Counted from the first letter of the stretch, positions 18,229 through 27,413 are shown. The stretch is DNA of 64,000 bases from Burkholderia sp. 4M9327F10 (GCF_005503145.1 NZ_SCNV01000010.1:62001-126000), one strand, 5' to 3'. Made by a program: numbers and translations. The notes: generated by a model from the letters alone, not told the origin.

Positions 18229-18264
18229 CCGGTGCTAACTGGCGCTGACTAGCCCTGACTAGCG
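18225..18264. repeat. 4 x 10-bp degenerate tandem repeat over a stop codon
   Basis: Units CTAACCGGTG, CTAACTGGCG, CTGACTAGCC and CTGACTAGCG lie head to tail with no spacer. The TAA stop of the bestrophin-like gene lies in the first unit. The array ends 8 bases before the stop of the opposing dehydrogenase gene. Confidence 0.85.
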
Positions 18265-18272
18265 GCGCCGGC

Positions 18273-19346
18273 TCAGGCCGCCACCATCTTTTCGCGAGCC
18301 CATGCCACCGCGGCGCGCGCCGGCGCAATGCCGGTTGCACGCACACGCTCGGCCAGTTCGAAGACGCGCGGACCGATTTGCGCAACTTCGGCGAGCACCG
18401 CCTGCTCTTCGCCCGAACCCTGATACTCCCGCACGCAACTAATAATGCCGCCTGCATTCACGAGAAAATCCGGCGCGTAGAAAATGCCGCGCCGATGCAG
18501 CACGTCGCCTTCGGCCAGCGAAATCAACTGGTTGTTCGCGCCGCCCGCCACCACCTTGAAACGGCACTGCGCCGCGACCGTCTCCGTGATCGAGCCGCCC
18601 AGCGCGCACGGTGCGAAAACGTCCGCTTCGACAGAGGTGATCTCCGCCGTGCCGACCACGCGCGCATTGAAAAGCTGCTGCGCACGCGCCGTTTTGGCCG
18701 CGTCGATGTCCGAGACGATCAGTTGCGCGCCCGCCTGATGCAGACGCTCGCACAAGTCCCAACCCACCGAGCCGAGGCCCTGCACCGCCACCGAAACGCC
18801 GTCGAGCGACTTGCGCCCAAGCGCCGCTTCCACCGCTGCCAGCAGGCCGACGAACACGCCATAAGCGGTACGCGGCGACGGGTTGCCACCGTAGACGTCG
18901 TTGGCGCGCGGAATGCCGCTCACATAGCCGGTCTCGCTTTGTACGGCACGCATGTCGTCGGCGGTCGTGCCGACGTCCTCAGCCGTGATGTAGATGCCTT
19001 CCAGCGATTGCACCAGCCGGCCGAACGCCTTGAACAGCGCCGTGCGGTCGAGCACGTCCGGACGGCGCAGGATCACGGCCTTGCCGCCGCCGAACGGCAG
19101 GTCGGCGAGCGCGTTCTTGAACGCCATGCCTTGCGACAGGCGCAGCGCGTCGTTGTACGCCTCATGGTCCGATGCGTATTGCCAGAAGCGGCAGCCGCCG
19201 AATGCCGGACCGCGCGCCGTGCTGTAGACGGCGACGATGGCTTGCAGGCCGGAGGCGGCGTCGGTGGCGAGGACGATGCGTTCGTGTGCGGGTTCGCCGT
19301 GCAGCCCAAAGAGCGTGCTGGCGGCAGTGGTCGTCAGTCGGTCCAT
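18273..19346 (-). CDS. Leucine dehydrogenase-like Glu/Leu/Phe/Val dehydrogenase
   Basis: 357-residue NAD-dependent amino-acid dehydrogenase that deaminates branched-chain or similar amino acids to 2-oxo acids. The dimerisation/substrate domain holds PFGGGKAVIL with the catalytic Lys; the Rossmann domain holds GLGSVGWDL and ends its second strand in SDID. The start at 19346 (Met-Asp-Arg-Leu) has AAGGAAGGAA 6 bases upstream; longer frames to 19733 are not supported. It is divergent from an Lrp/AsnC regulator, the usual controller of such genes. Exact substrate preference (Leu, Phe or Val) is not decided. Confidence 0.9.
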   Translation of the reverse strand: MDRLTTTAASTLFGLHGEPAHERIVLATDAASGLQAIVAVYSTARGPAFGGCRFWQYASDHEAYNDALRLSQGMAFKNALADLPFGGGKAVILRRPDVLDRTALFKAFGRLVQSLEGIYITAEDVGTTADDMRAVQSETGYVSGIPRANDVYGGNPSPRTAYGVFVGLLAAVEAALGRKSLDGVSVAVQGLGSVGWDLCERLHQAGAQLIVSDIDAAKTARAQQLFNARVVGTAEITSVEADVFAPCALGGSITETVAAQCRFKVVAGGANNQLISLAEGDVLHRRGIFYAPDFLVNAGGIISCVREYQGSGEEQAVLAEVAQIGPRVFELAERVRATGIAPARAAVAWAREKMVAA

Positions 19347-19516
19347 CAGTATTCCTTCCTTGTGGGCGGAGAGTTCGTCGTCCGCGCGAAGCAATGGCTT
19401 CGCGCCTGGCCGCATGCGAACCGGATCGCGGCAGCATGCGGAAATCGGGCGAGGCATCAGCCCGGCGGCTGAGCGCACCTCGACGGCAAGAGTGTATGCG
19501 GCCAAATCCGGGGGTT

Positions 19517-19556
19517 TCTTCTGTTTATCTGGCATGATGCAGGCCACAGCAGAAGA
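19517..19556. promoter_or_regulatory. Inverted repeat between dehydrogenase and lrp, possible operator
   Basis: TCTTCTG (19517-19523) and CAGAAGA (19550-19556) form a perfect 7-bp inverted repeat about three helical turns apart, in the 286-base gap between the dehydrogenase and its divergent Lrp-type regulator. Lrp proteins bind multiple sites on one DNA face, so this could be an operator; evidence is positional only. Confidence 0.3.
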
Positions 19557-19632
19557 TTTGACTATGCATGGCCTTTTATAAAGACGAATCGTCTCCCCGC
19601 CTGCCGCGCCTGGGAGACACCTGGAGGACGAC

Positions 19633-20091
19633 ATGAAGCTCGACGCGATCGACCAGCGAATCCTGCGCGAACTGCGCAGCGATGGCCGCCTGCCCAACGC
19701 CAAACTCGCCGAGCGCGTAGGCCTCTCGGCCACGCCATGCTGGAACCGGGTGCGCGCGCTGGAAGAAGCGGGCGTGATCGAAGGTTATGCGGCACTGCTC
19801 AACCAGAAGGCGCTTGGGCTTCCCGACACCGTCATCATTGAAGTGACGCTCGACAAGCACGACGAGCGCACGCTGGAGCGTTTCGGCGAAGCGCTCGCGG
19901 ATCTGCCGGAAGTGGTCGAAGCCTTCCTCGTCTCCGGCGAATATGACTATCTGATCAAGGTAGCGGTGGCCGGTACCGAAGGCTACGAGTCGTTCCTGCG
20001 ACGCAAGCTCTACCGGCTACCGGGCTTTCAGAACAGCCGCTCGATCTTTGCGCTGCGCTGCCTGAAGCGCTCGGTTTCGGTCGAGCCTTGA
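19633..20091 (+). CDS. Lrp/AsnC-family transcriptional regulator
   Basis: 152 residues. N-terminal HTH (LDAIDQRILRELRSDGRL, then LAERVGLSATPCWNRVRALE) and C-terminal RAM/AsnC ligand-binding domain (about 65-145) with the GEYDYLIKV motif. A strong TGGAGGA site lies just upstream of the ATG. It very likely senses an amino acid and controls the divergent leucine-dehydrogenase-like gene. Confidence 0.95.
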   Translation: MKLDAIDQRILRELRSDGRLPNAKLAERVGLSATPCWNRVRALEEAGVIEGYAALLNQKALGLPDTVIIEVTLDKHDERTLERFGEALADLPEVVEAFLVSGEYDYLIKVAVAGTEGYESFLRRKLYRLPGFQNSRSIFALRCLKRSVSVEP

Positions 20092-20902
20092 GAGGGTTTT
20101 CCCGTACTGGTGCGCGCAATGCACCAACATGCGCTAGATTCTCTGCTCTAGTTTTGGCGTTTCCAAAATCGCGCTTTCTTTCGGCGTGTTATAAGCGCGA
20201 TACCCCGTCGAACGTGCAGGTAGCTACGGATACCTAAACGGCCGACTTTTTGTAATCCAATCAGTCAGTTGCCTCGGCATCAAGGAGACAGCTGACTGAT
20301 TGGCGCGGACCGAGCCGCGCTATTGGCATACCTTCTGCTTAGGGTGCCGTCGCCTCAAACCAGCGTAGCGCCGACACAATCGGCGTTGCGTGCTGATGGG
20401 ACTTTCGATAACGAATGTTGCGCGTCAACGGCAAAACGCTTGCCGGACAACGTGCATGACCGCTGGCGCACGGCTCGTGCGCCGATGGGCAGGTCGTCCA
20501 TGGTTGTGGCTTCAACGAAAGGAAGAATCGTAAGTGAAACGTATGCAAGTGGTATCGGCCGCCGGGCGACGACACGGCGGTACGCGCATGCCGGCAGGGC
20601 AAGACCTTCAGGCATCCTCGAGCGCGCCGGCTGCGCGCCAGGCCGACCTCAGCAAACCGTCGATGCACGCTGCATCACCCCATCGCTCCGCACAGGACTT
20701 TGCGCGGCGCCATCTGTCTTCAGACACCCCATTCCTCACCCGACGTCCACGCCCGCTCGCGGGCCGCGACGCGTTGCCGCCTGATCTCGGGTGAGCTTCG
20801 TCGTGCTTCAGCGCGCTGCGTCGTCATGCTTTTCTTTCCGCCCCTTTCCGCTTTTTCCGCGGGGCGCGGTTTTCTCTTGAACCTCTAATTCCGAAACAGG
20901 CC
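20092..20902. other. 811-base gap upstream of oppA without a recognisable gene
   Basis: No family could be recognised in any frame. The first 200 bases are AT-richer and hold a large inverted repeat (20257-20303) and a smaller one (AGGTA 20219-20223 / TACCT 20232-20236 region). From about 20320 to 20790 the DNA is GC-rich with low-complexity overlapping open frames on both strands. One 86-codon frame, GTG at 20534 to 20794, has AAAGGAAG 8 bases upstream, but its product is a Pro/Arg/Ala-rich string without a recognisable fold. A regulatory leader or small RNA is plausible. Confidence 0.5.
20257..20303. promoter_or_regulatory. 12-bp perfect inverted repeat / hairpin upstream of oppABCDF
   Basis: CCAATCAGTCAG (20257-20268) is exactly complementary to CTGACTGATTGG (20292-20303). 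Allowing one G-U pair the stem extends to 15 pairs, closing a 17-base loop. No T-run follows, so it is not an obvious intrinsic terminator of lrp. It could be an operator or a folded RNA element. Confidence 0.7.
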
Positions 20903-22519
20903 ATGAAACTGTCGCAATCCCTTACCGCGGTGCTCTCAGCGATCACGTTCACCTTTGCCGGCACAGCGTCGGCCGTCACCGTGCCACCCGGCACCACGCT
21001 CGCCGCCAAGCAGGAATTGACCCGACAGGTGCCGACGGAAGTCGAATCGCTCGACCCCGCGCATATCGAATCGTGGACCGGCAACACCATCGGCCTCGAC
21101 CTGTTCGAGGGGCTCACCCGCATCGGCGCCTCCGGTGCAGTCGTGCCGGGTGTCGCGGAATCGTGGACGCGCACCGCGCCCGATACCTGGGTGTTCAAGC
21201 TGCGTCACGACGCGAAGTGGAGCAATGGCGACCCGGTCACGGCCGCCGATTTCGTTTACTCATGGCAGCGCGTGCTCGATCCGAAAACCGGCTCGAAATA
21301 CACGATCCTGGTGGAGTTCGTGAAGAACGCGAAGGCCATCCTCGCGGGCAAGGCGCCGCTCACGTCGCTGGGCGCGCGCGCGGTCGATCCGTACACGCTT
21401 GAGGTAAAGACCGAAGTACCCGCCGCCTTCTTCTCCGAACTGACCGCCATGCCGACCATGGCGCCGGTGAACAAGGCGGTGGTGGCCAAGTTCGGCGATA
21501 GCTGGACGCGTCCGGGCAATATGGTGAGCAACGGCCCCTACACGCTGACCGACTGGGAGCCGAACAACCGCATCGTGATGGTCAAGAACGCCAAATACTG
21601 GAATGCACCGCAAGTGGTCATCACCAAGGTGACCTATGTCCCGGTGGAAAGCGACGAGACCGCAATGCGCATGTATCAGGCAGGCCAGATCGACTATACG
21701 TACTCGATTCCCTCAGGCATCTACGCCCAGGTCAGCAAGCAGTTCGGCAAGGAGCTCCAGACGGGCGTGCAGCTTGCCACCTACTTCTATAGCCTGAACA
21801 ACAGCGACCCTGCGTTCCATGACCCGCGTGTGCGGCTCGCGCTCTCCATGGTGATCGACCGCGACCTGCTCACCTCGAAGCTGACCCAGGCAGGCGAATT
21901 GCCGATGTACGGCCTGATCTCCAAAGGCACCAAAGGCGCCGCCGTCTACAGCCCCGACTGGGCAAGCTGGCCGATGGCCAAGCGCGTCGACTATGCGCGC
22001 GGCCTGCTCAAGGCAGCCGGCTATTCGGATGCGAAGCCGCTCACCTTCACCCTCACCTACAACACGAACGATCTGCACAAGAAGGTGGCGCTTTTCTCCA
22101 CCTCGGAATGGCGCACCAAGCTGGGCGTGAATGCAAAGCTGGAGAACGTCGAATACAAGGTGCTGCTGAGCGAACGCCACGCCGGCAAGGTGCAAGCCTC
22201 CCGCGATGGCTGGTTCGTCGACTATAACGACGCCATGTCGTACTTCGATCAGCTCCGCTGCGGCAGCCTGCAGAACGATCAGCAGTTCTGCGACCCGAAG
22301 GTCGACGCGCTGGTGGATCAGGCCAACGTGCAGCTCGACGACCAGAAACGCACCGCCATGCTCACACAGGCGCACAATCTGGCCATGAGCGAAACGCCGC
22401 TGGTCCCGCTGTTCCAGTACTCGGCAGACCGGCTCGTGAAGCCGTACGTGGGCGGCTATTTGCCGACCAACTATGTCGACCAGCGTGCCTCGCAGGACAT
22501 GTACCTGCTGGCGCACTAA
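20903..22519 (+). CDS. oppA: Oligopeptide ABC transporter substrate-binding protein
   Basis: 538-residue periplasmic binding protein of the SBP_bac_5 family. Signal peptide about 1-24 (ends AGTASA, no lipobox). The start of the mature fold has TEVESLDPAHIES, the OppA/MppA-type opening, and later WSNGDPVTAADFVYSWQRV. It delivers peptides to the OppBCDF permease encoded downstream. The ATG at 20903 has a modest AGG close upstream. Length is normal. Confidence 0.94.
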   Translation: MKLSQSLTAVLSAITFTFAGTASAVTVPPGTTLAAKQELTRQVPTEVESLDPAHIESWTGNTIGLDLFEGLTRIGASGAVVPGVAESWTRTAPDTWVFKLRHDAKWSNGDPVTAADFVYSWQRVLDPKTGSKYTILVEFVKNAKAILAGKAPLTSLGARAVDPYTLEVKTEVPAAFFSELTAMPTMAPVNKAVVAKFGDSWTRPGNMVSNGPYTLTDWEPNNRIVMVKNAKYWNAPQVVITKVTYVPVESDETAMRMYQAGQIDYTYSIPSGIYAQVSKQFGKELQTGVQLATYFYSLNNSDPAFHDPRVRLALSMVIDRDLLTSKLTQAGELPMYGLISKGTKGAAVYSPDWASWPMAKRVDYARGLLKAAGYSDAKPLTFTLTYNTNDLHKKVALFSTSEWRTKLGVNAKLENVEYKVLLSERHAGKVQASRDGWFVDYNDAMSYFDQLRCGSLQNDQQFCDPKVDALVDQANVQLDDQKRTAMLTQAHNLAMSETPLVPLFQYSADRLVKPYVGGYLPTNYVDQRASQDMYLLAH

Positions 22520-22563
22520 GCCCCGCTCACCGGCCACTGAATGTTGAAGTAACGGAATCCGCC

Positions 22564-23502
22564 ATGCTCGCCTATGCGCTGCGCCGCACCCTCTGGGTCA
22601 TTCCAACCGTGCTTGCCGTGATTACGGTGTGCTATCTGATGTTGCATGCGACGCCCGGCGGTCCGTTCGACACCGAGAAGCATCTGTCCGCGGCCACCCT
22701 CGCTAACCTCAACGCGAAATATCACCTCGACCAGCCGCTCTGGAAGCAGTACCTGCTGTATCTGAACGCGCTGCTTCACGGCGATCTCGGGCCGTCGGTC
22801 CGTTATGTGGACTGGTCGGTCAACGATCTGGTGAGCAAGGCGCTGCCGGTCAGTCTCGGTGTGGGCGGCCTCTCGGTGCCGATCGCGCTGGTGATCGGCG
22901 TACTGCTCGGCACGACCGCCGCCGTGCGCCGCGACGGCCTGACCGACCGCATCGTGATGCTGCTCGGCAACGTCGGCAATGTGATTCCGCCGTTCGTGCT
23001 CGGGCCGGTGCTGGTGTGGGTGTTTGCGATTCTGCTAAAACGCGCGGACGGCCACGGCTGGCTGCCCGCGGGCGGCTGGGGCGACGGCGGCTGGCACTAC
23101 CGCGTGCTGCCGATGGCGCTGCTGGTGATCATCAACGTCTCGTCGATTGCACGGGTGATGCGCGGCAGCATGATCGAAGTGCTGTCGGGCAACTTCATCC
23201 GCACGGCGCGCGCCAAGGGCTTGCCCGGTCACGTGATCGTCCTGCGGCACGCGCTCAAGCCCGCGTTGATGCCGGTGGTGTCGCTGCTCGGCTCGATCTG
23301 TATTACATCGATTACCGCCGCTGTGGTGACCGAATCGGTGTTCGCGCTGCCAGGCCTCGGACAACTGGTGGTGGACGGCGCCATCAACCGCGACTACACG
23401 CTGGTGCTCGGGCTCGTGGTGCTCACCACCGTTGCGGCCGTGGTGTTCAACCTGCTGGTCGATCTGGCGTATGCGTGGCTCGACCCGCGCATCCGTTACT
23501 GA
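22564..23502 (+). CDS. oppB: Oligopeptide ABC transporter permease
   Basis: 312-residue inner-membrane permease with about six helices. N-terminal RRTLWVIPTVLAVITVCYLM is typical of OppB/DppB. The EAA loop that docks the ATPases is seen in FIRTARAKGLPGHVIVLRHALKPAL (residues about 213-237). Second gene of the opp operon, 44 bases after oppA. Confidence 0.94.
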   Translation: MLAYALRRTLWVIPTVLAVITVCYLMLHATPGGPFDTEKHLSAATLANLNAKYHLDQPLWKQYLLYLNALLHGDLGPSVRYVDWSVNDLVSKALPVSLGVGGLSVPIALVIGVLLGTTAAVRRDGLTDRIVMLLGNVGNVIPPFVLGPVLVWVFAILLKRADGHGWLPAGGWGDGGWHYRVLPMALLVIINVSSIARVMRGSMIEVLSGNFIRTARAKGLPGHVIVLRHALKPALMPVVSLLGSICITSITAAVVTESVFALPGLGQLVVDGAINRDYTLVLGLVVLTTVAAVVFNLLVDLAYAWLDPRIRY

Positions 23503-23552
23503 ACCTGTGCTTACGGAACCCGCCCTGATCATCGAATTTCGCTAGAGACGCC

Positions 23553-24455
23553 ATGAACACCACCCCTTCCACCGCTGCGCCCGCGGTTGACGCCACCGCC
23601 CCGCGGCGCTCGCGCAGCCCGCTCGAGCTCGCCTTCAGGCAGTTTCTGCGCAACCGCGCCGCGCTCGCGAGCCTCGTGATTCTCGGGCTCATCATCATTG
23701 CCTGTTTTGTGGGGCCGCTGCTTCTCTCCAACGACCCCGCCGCCAACGACTGGGGCGCGATCAGCATGGCTCCCACGCTGCAAGGCCAGCACTGGTTCGG
23801 CACCGACGAGCTGGGCCGCGACCTGCTGGTGCGCACGCTCGCCGGCGGGCGCGTGTCGCTCGAGGTTGGCTTGCTCGGCACGCTCGTTTCCGGCCTGATC
23901 GGGGTGGCCTGGGGCGCCACGGCCGGCTATATCGGCGGACGCACCGACGCGGTGATGATGCGTATCGTCGACATGATGTATGCGATTCCCTACATGCTGA
24001 TCGCCATTCTGATGATGACGCTGCTCGGCCGCGCCTTCTACCTGGTGGTGCTGACCATTAGCGCGTTCTCGTGGCTCGACATGGCGCGCGTGGTGCGCGG
24101 CCAGACGCTGTCGCTGCGCACGCGCGAGTTCATCGACGCGGCGCGCGCCACCGGCGTGGGCACGTCGGGGATCATCCTGCGGCATATCGTGCCGAACCTG
24201 CTCGGCGTGGTGGTGGTGTACGCGACGGTCACCGTGCCGGGCATCGTGCTGACCGAATCCGTGCTGTCGTTTCTTGGCCTGGGCGTGCAGGAACCGATGA
24301 CAAGCTGGGGCGTGCTGATCAACGACGGCGCGCAAAAACTGGAGTCGATGCCGTGGCTGCTGCTGTGCCCGGCGGTGATGCTGTGCGTCACGCTGTATTG
24401 CGTGAACTTTGTAGGCGACGGGCTGCGCGACGCGCTCGATACCAAGGAGCGGTGA
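23553..24455 (+). CDS. oppC: Oligopeptide ABC transporter permease
   Basis: 300 residues. The N-terminal OppC-type cytoplasmic/first-helix region (RSPLELAFRQFLRNRAALAS) is followed by the HWFGTDELGRDLLVRTLAGG signature of OppC/DppC and an EAA loop (FIDAARATGVGTSGIILRH). Pairs with OppB to form the membrane channel. The next gene starts one base after its stop. Confidence 0.95.
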   Translation: MNTTPSTAAPAVDATAPRRSRSPLELAFRQFLRNRAALASLVILGLIIIACFVGPLLLSNDPAANDWGAISMAPTLQGQHWFGTDELGRDLLVRTLAGGRVSLEVGLLGTLVSGLIGVAWGATAGYIGGRTDAVMMRIVDMMYAIPYMLIAILMMTLLGRAFYLVVLTISAFSWLDMARVVRGQTLSLRTREFIDAARATGVGTSGIILRHIVPNLLGVVVVYATVTVPGIVLTESVLSFLGLGVQEPMTSWGVLINDGAQKLESMPWLLLCPAVMLCVTLYCVNFVGDGLRDALDTKER

Positions 24456-24456
24456 G

Positions 24457-25464
24457 ATGGCGTTGCTCGAAGTAAAAGACCTGGGGGTGCGCTTCACACG
24501 CCGCGACGCCTCGCCTGTGGACGCCGTGCAACGCGTGTCGTTCACGCTCGAAAAAGGCAAGACGCTGGGGATTGTCGGTGAGTCCGGTTCCGGTAAAAGC
24601 CAGACGGTGATGGCACTGCTCGGACTGCTGCCCGGCAACGGCCAGGCGTCCGGCGAAGCGCTCTACGCGGGGCGCAACCTGCTGACGCTCAGCCAGCGCG
24701 AACTGAACCAGATTCGTGGCGATCGCATCGGCATGGTGTTCCAGGACCCGATGACCTCGCTGAATCCGTTTCTGACCGTCGAGCGGCAGATGACCGAGGC
24801 GCTGCAGATGCACCGTGGCGTGTCGCGCCGCGAGGCACGCCGCCAGGCTATCGAAGCGCTGCAGCGCGTCTGGATTCCGGACGCGGCACGACGCATCGAT
24901 CGCTATCCGCATGAATTCTCGGGCGGCATGCGCCAGCGCGTGACGATCGCCACGGCGCTACTCACCGAACCTGAAATCCTGATTGCCGACGAGCCGACTA
25001 CCGCACTCGACGTGACCGTGCAGGCGCAGATCATCGAACTGCTGCGCGAGCTGAACCGCGATCTGGGTACGGCGATCATCCTGATTACGCACGATATGGG
25101 CGTGGTGGCCGGGCTCGCTGACGATGTGATGGTGATGTACGCAGGACGGACCGTGGAGCGCGCGAGTGCGCAGGCGCTCTTCGAGCACCCGACGCATCCT
25201 TATACGCGTGGGTTGCTCGAAGCGTTGCCGCGGCTCGATGACGGCGACGGGACACATGATATCGATGCGCCGCTGCGCACGATTGCGGGTAATCCGCCAG
25301 CGCCGGGCCAAACGATCGAAGGCTGTGCGTTTGCGCCGCGCTGCTCGCTGGCGCGCGAGCGCTGCCACAGCACGCGGCCTGAACTGGAGCCGATTGCCGG
25401 TGTGACAGACGGCTGGCGCGCCTGTCTGCGGCCTGTCGAGGAGATTGAGGAGGTGGTGCGGTGA
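24457..25464 (+). CDS. oppD: Oligopeptide ABC transporter ATP-binding protein
   Basis: 335-residue ATPase. Walker A GESGSGKS (41-48), Q-loop [10 protein letters not shown], signature FSGGMRQR, Walker [13 protein letters not shown] and switch His in ITHDMG. The C-terminal oligopeptide/dipeptide extension has the Cys-rich pattern ([14 protein letters not shown]) seen in OppD-type subunits, in some of which it binds an Fe-S cluster. Its last 4 bases overlap oppF. Confidence 0.95.
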   Translation: MALLEVKDLGVRFTRRDASPVDAVQRVSFTLEKGKTLGIVGESGSGKSQTVMALLGLLPGNGQASGEALYAGRNLLTLSQRELNQIRGDRIGMVFQDPMTSLNPFLTVERQMTEALQMHRGVSRREARRQAIEALQRVWIPDAARRIDRYPHEFSGGMRQRVTIATALLTEPEILIADEPTTALDVTVQAQIIELLRELNRDLGTAIILITHDMGVVAGLADDVMVMYAGRTVERASAQALFEHPTHPYTRGLLEALPRLDDGDGTHDIDAPLRTIAGNPPAPGQTIEGCAFAPRCSLARERCHSTRPELEPIAGVTDGWRACLRPVEEIEEVVR

Positions 25465-26603
25465 GTGATACGGCAACGCGCAAGACGGCGCATAGGGATG
25501 ATGCGATGACGAGCTCACTGCCTGGTGGCGTAGCTGGTGGCGTAGCCGGCGGCGCAGCAGGGGGCGCACACGTGGCGCCGGTCGGCGAGCCGGTGTTGAC
25601 GGTGCGCGATCTGAAGGTGCATTTCCGCGTGCCGCGCGGCGGATATCCATGGTCGCCCAAGGCAACGCTGCGCGCGGTCGAAGGCGTGTCGTTCGACATT
25701 CGACGCGGTGAGACCGTGGGGCTTGTCGGCGAGTCGGGCTGCGGCAAGTCGACGTTGGCAAGGGCGATTATTGGGCTGACGCCTGTGACGGACGGTAGCG
25801 TGCGGTGGCGCGATACCGAAACGGTTAGCGACGGGCGGCGCCCCGCCGCTGCGATGGAGCGGCTGCGCAAAGACGTGCAGATGGTGTTTCAGGACCCGCT
25901 TGCGTCGCTCGATCCGCGCATGACGATCGAGCAGATTGTGACTGAGCCGCTGAAGGTGCAGCGGCCGGAACTCGGACGGGACGAGGCACATGCGCGAGTG
26001 GTGACGATGCTCGAACGCGTGGGGCTCGGTGCGCATCATCTGTCGCGGTATGCGCATGAATTTTCCGGCGGGCAGTGCCAGCGGATAGGGATTGCGCGCG
26101 CCTTGGTCGGTGAGCCGCAACTGGTAATTTGCGATGAGCCTGTGTCCGCGCTCGATGTTTCCATTCAGGCGCAGATTGTTAACCTCTTGCGCGATTTGCA
26201 GCGGGAGCTGTCGCTTTCACTGCTGTTTGTTGCGCATGATCTGGCTGTGGTTAAGGCGATTAGTCAGCGCGTGCTGGTGATGTATCTCGGGCGGGTGATG
26301 GAGCTTGGGACACGGCATGAGGTGTATGGGTCGCCGCAGCATCCTTATACGCGGGCTTTGCTGTCGGCGGTGCCGCGGCCCGATCCCGCCAGCGAGCGCA
26401 CGCGCAAGCATGCGGTGTTGACCGGGGAAATGCCCTCGCCGCTTAATCTGCCTTCCGGGTGTGCGTTTCGCACGCGCTGTCCGGACGCGATTGCGGCTTG
26501 TGCGGAAGATGTGCCGCAGCCGGTGTCGCGTGGAACGGGGGATCGAAGGGTGGCTTGTATTCGGGTGGGAGTGGAGATGCGCGAGGCCCGGACGGTTGTT
26601 TGA
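25461..26603 (+). CDS. oppF: Oligopeptide ABC transporter ATP-binding protein with repeat-encoded N-terminal Gly/Ala tract
   Basis: 380-residue ATPase partner of OppD. Walker A GESGCGKS (90-97), signature FSGGQCQR, Walker B VICDEPVSALD and the C-terminal CAFRTRCPDAIAAC pattern. The GTG at 25461 overlaps the oppD stop (GTGA); an internal ATG at 25506 is an alternative. Compared with usual OppF it has about 35 extra N-terminal residues including GGVAGGVAGGAAGGAH, written by a 12-bp DNA repeat. The last third of the gene uses fewer GC-ending codons than the rest of the operon. Confidence 0.93.
   Translation: MSDTATRKTAHRDDAMTSSLPGGVAGGVAGGAAGGAHVAPVGEPVLTVRDLKVHFRVPRGGYPWSPKATLRAVEGVSFDIRRGETVGLVGESGCGKSTLARAIIGLTPVTDGSVRWRDTETVSDGRRPAAAMERLRKDVQMVFQDPLASLDPRMTIEQIVTEPLKVQRPELGRDEAHARVVTMLERVGLGAHHLSRYAHEFSGGQCQRIGIARALVGEPQLVICDEPVSALDVSIQAQIVNLLRDLQRELSLSLLFVAHDLAVVKAISQRVLVMYLGRVMELGTRHEVYGSPQHPYTRALLSAVPRPDPASERTRKHAVLTGEMPSPLNLPSGCAFRTRCPDAIAACAEDVPQPVSRGTGDRRVACIRVGVEMREARTVV
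25524..25571. repeat. 4 x 12-bp in-frame tandem repeat in oppF
   Basis: GGTGGCGTAGCT, GGTGGCGTAGCC, GGCGGCGCAGCA and GGGGGCGCACAC in direct succession, encoding four Gly-Gly-(Val/Ala)-(Ala/His) units near the N-terminus of OppF. The 12-bp period keeps frame, so copy number could vary without breaking the gene. Confidence 0.9.
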
Positions 26604-26619
26604 GTGGTTTGTTGAGTGG
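26596..26619. repeat. 2 x 12-bp tandem repeat over the oppF stop
   Basis: TTGTTTGAGTGG then TTTGTTGAGTGG (10 of 12 identical); the oppF TGA stop is inside the first copy. Confidence 0.75.
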
Positions 26620-26662
26620 GTTGTGCCCGGTGGTCTGCAGACCGGGCTCAAGCTGTGTGGCG

Positions 26663-27310
26663 TCAAGCGACGCCTGCCAGCCTCAATGCGTCCATGGTCA
26701 TGTGCGCGCCAAGGACAACCAGTACCGTTCCCATCGCCCAGCGTTGAGCCAGCAGGAGCCCAGGGCGACGGCCGAGAAACGTCGCCATACTGCCGGAACA
26801 CACGGCTACCAGGCCATTAACCGATGCGAACGCGATAATCAACGACGAACCGAGCACAAGCGATTGCCTGAGAACGCTGCCGTCCTGGTAGTTGATGAAT
26901 TGCGGCAGGAGGGACAGAAAAATCATCGCGAGCTTGGGATTCAACAGGCTAGTCGTCGCGCCCATTGCGAGAAGCCGGCGAGGTTGTTCGCGAGGCAGTT
27001 CGCGCACCTCCAGCGGGGAGCGGCCGCCGGGTTTAACCGCCTGCCACGCCAGATAGAACAGATACGCAGCGCCCCCTGCGCCTAACACGCTGCCTGCATA
27101 AGGCACGCTCATGAAAAGTGCCGTGATACCGAACGCGGCGCCAAACATATAGACAAGGTAGCCGAACATGACGCCCGCGAGCGAAATAAGCCCGGCCGTG
27201 CGTCCTTGCGCAATCGAGCGCGACATCACGTAGATCATGTTCGGGCCCGGTGTCACGGCGAGCATTCCACCGACCATCAGAAATCCGTAAATCGATGTGG
27301 TGCCGTGCAT
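26663..27310 (-). CDS. LysE/RhtB-family amino-acid exporter
   Basis: 215 residues and about six membrane helices. Family motifs are MLAVTPGPNMIYVMSRSIAQ near the N-terminus and LLNPKLAMIFLSLLPQF in the middle. The start at 27310 has GGGAG 8 bases upstream; a 17-residue longer frame lacks support. It exports amino acids or homoserine-lactone-like compounds; the substrate is unknown. Divergent from the LysR gene at 27414, which probably controls it, as LysR-type ArgP controls LysE-type exporters. Confidence 0.9.
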   Translation of the reverse strand: MHGTTSIYGFLMVGGMLAVTPGPNMIYVMSRSIAQGRTAGLISLAGVMFGYLVYMFGAAFGITALFMSVPYAGSVLGAGGAAYLFYLAWQAVKPGGRSPLEVRELPREQPRRLLAMGATTSLLNPKLAMIFLSLLPQFINYQDGSVLRQSLVLGSSLIIAFASVNGLVAVCSGSMATFLGRRPGLLLAQRWAMGTVLVVLGAHMTMDALRLAGVA

Positions 27311-27413
27311 TTCTCGGGCTCCCTTCAAGTGTTCAGTGTTAGCAGTATCGATTCGATGCATACTCCAGTAAAACGAATTAAACTGAACTCATTACTCAGA
27401 TTTTCTGACTAAA

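Noticed and set aside
20323..20784. Overlapping open frames on both strands in the oppA upstream gap
   Set aside because: Low-complexity Arg/Pro/Ala products without recognisable folds; neither strand stands out.
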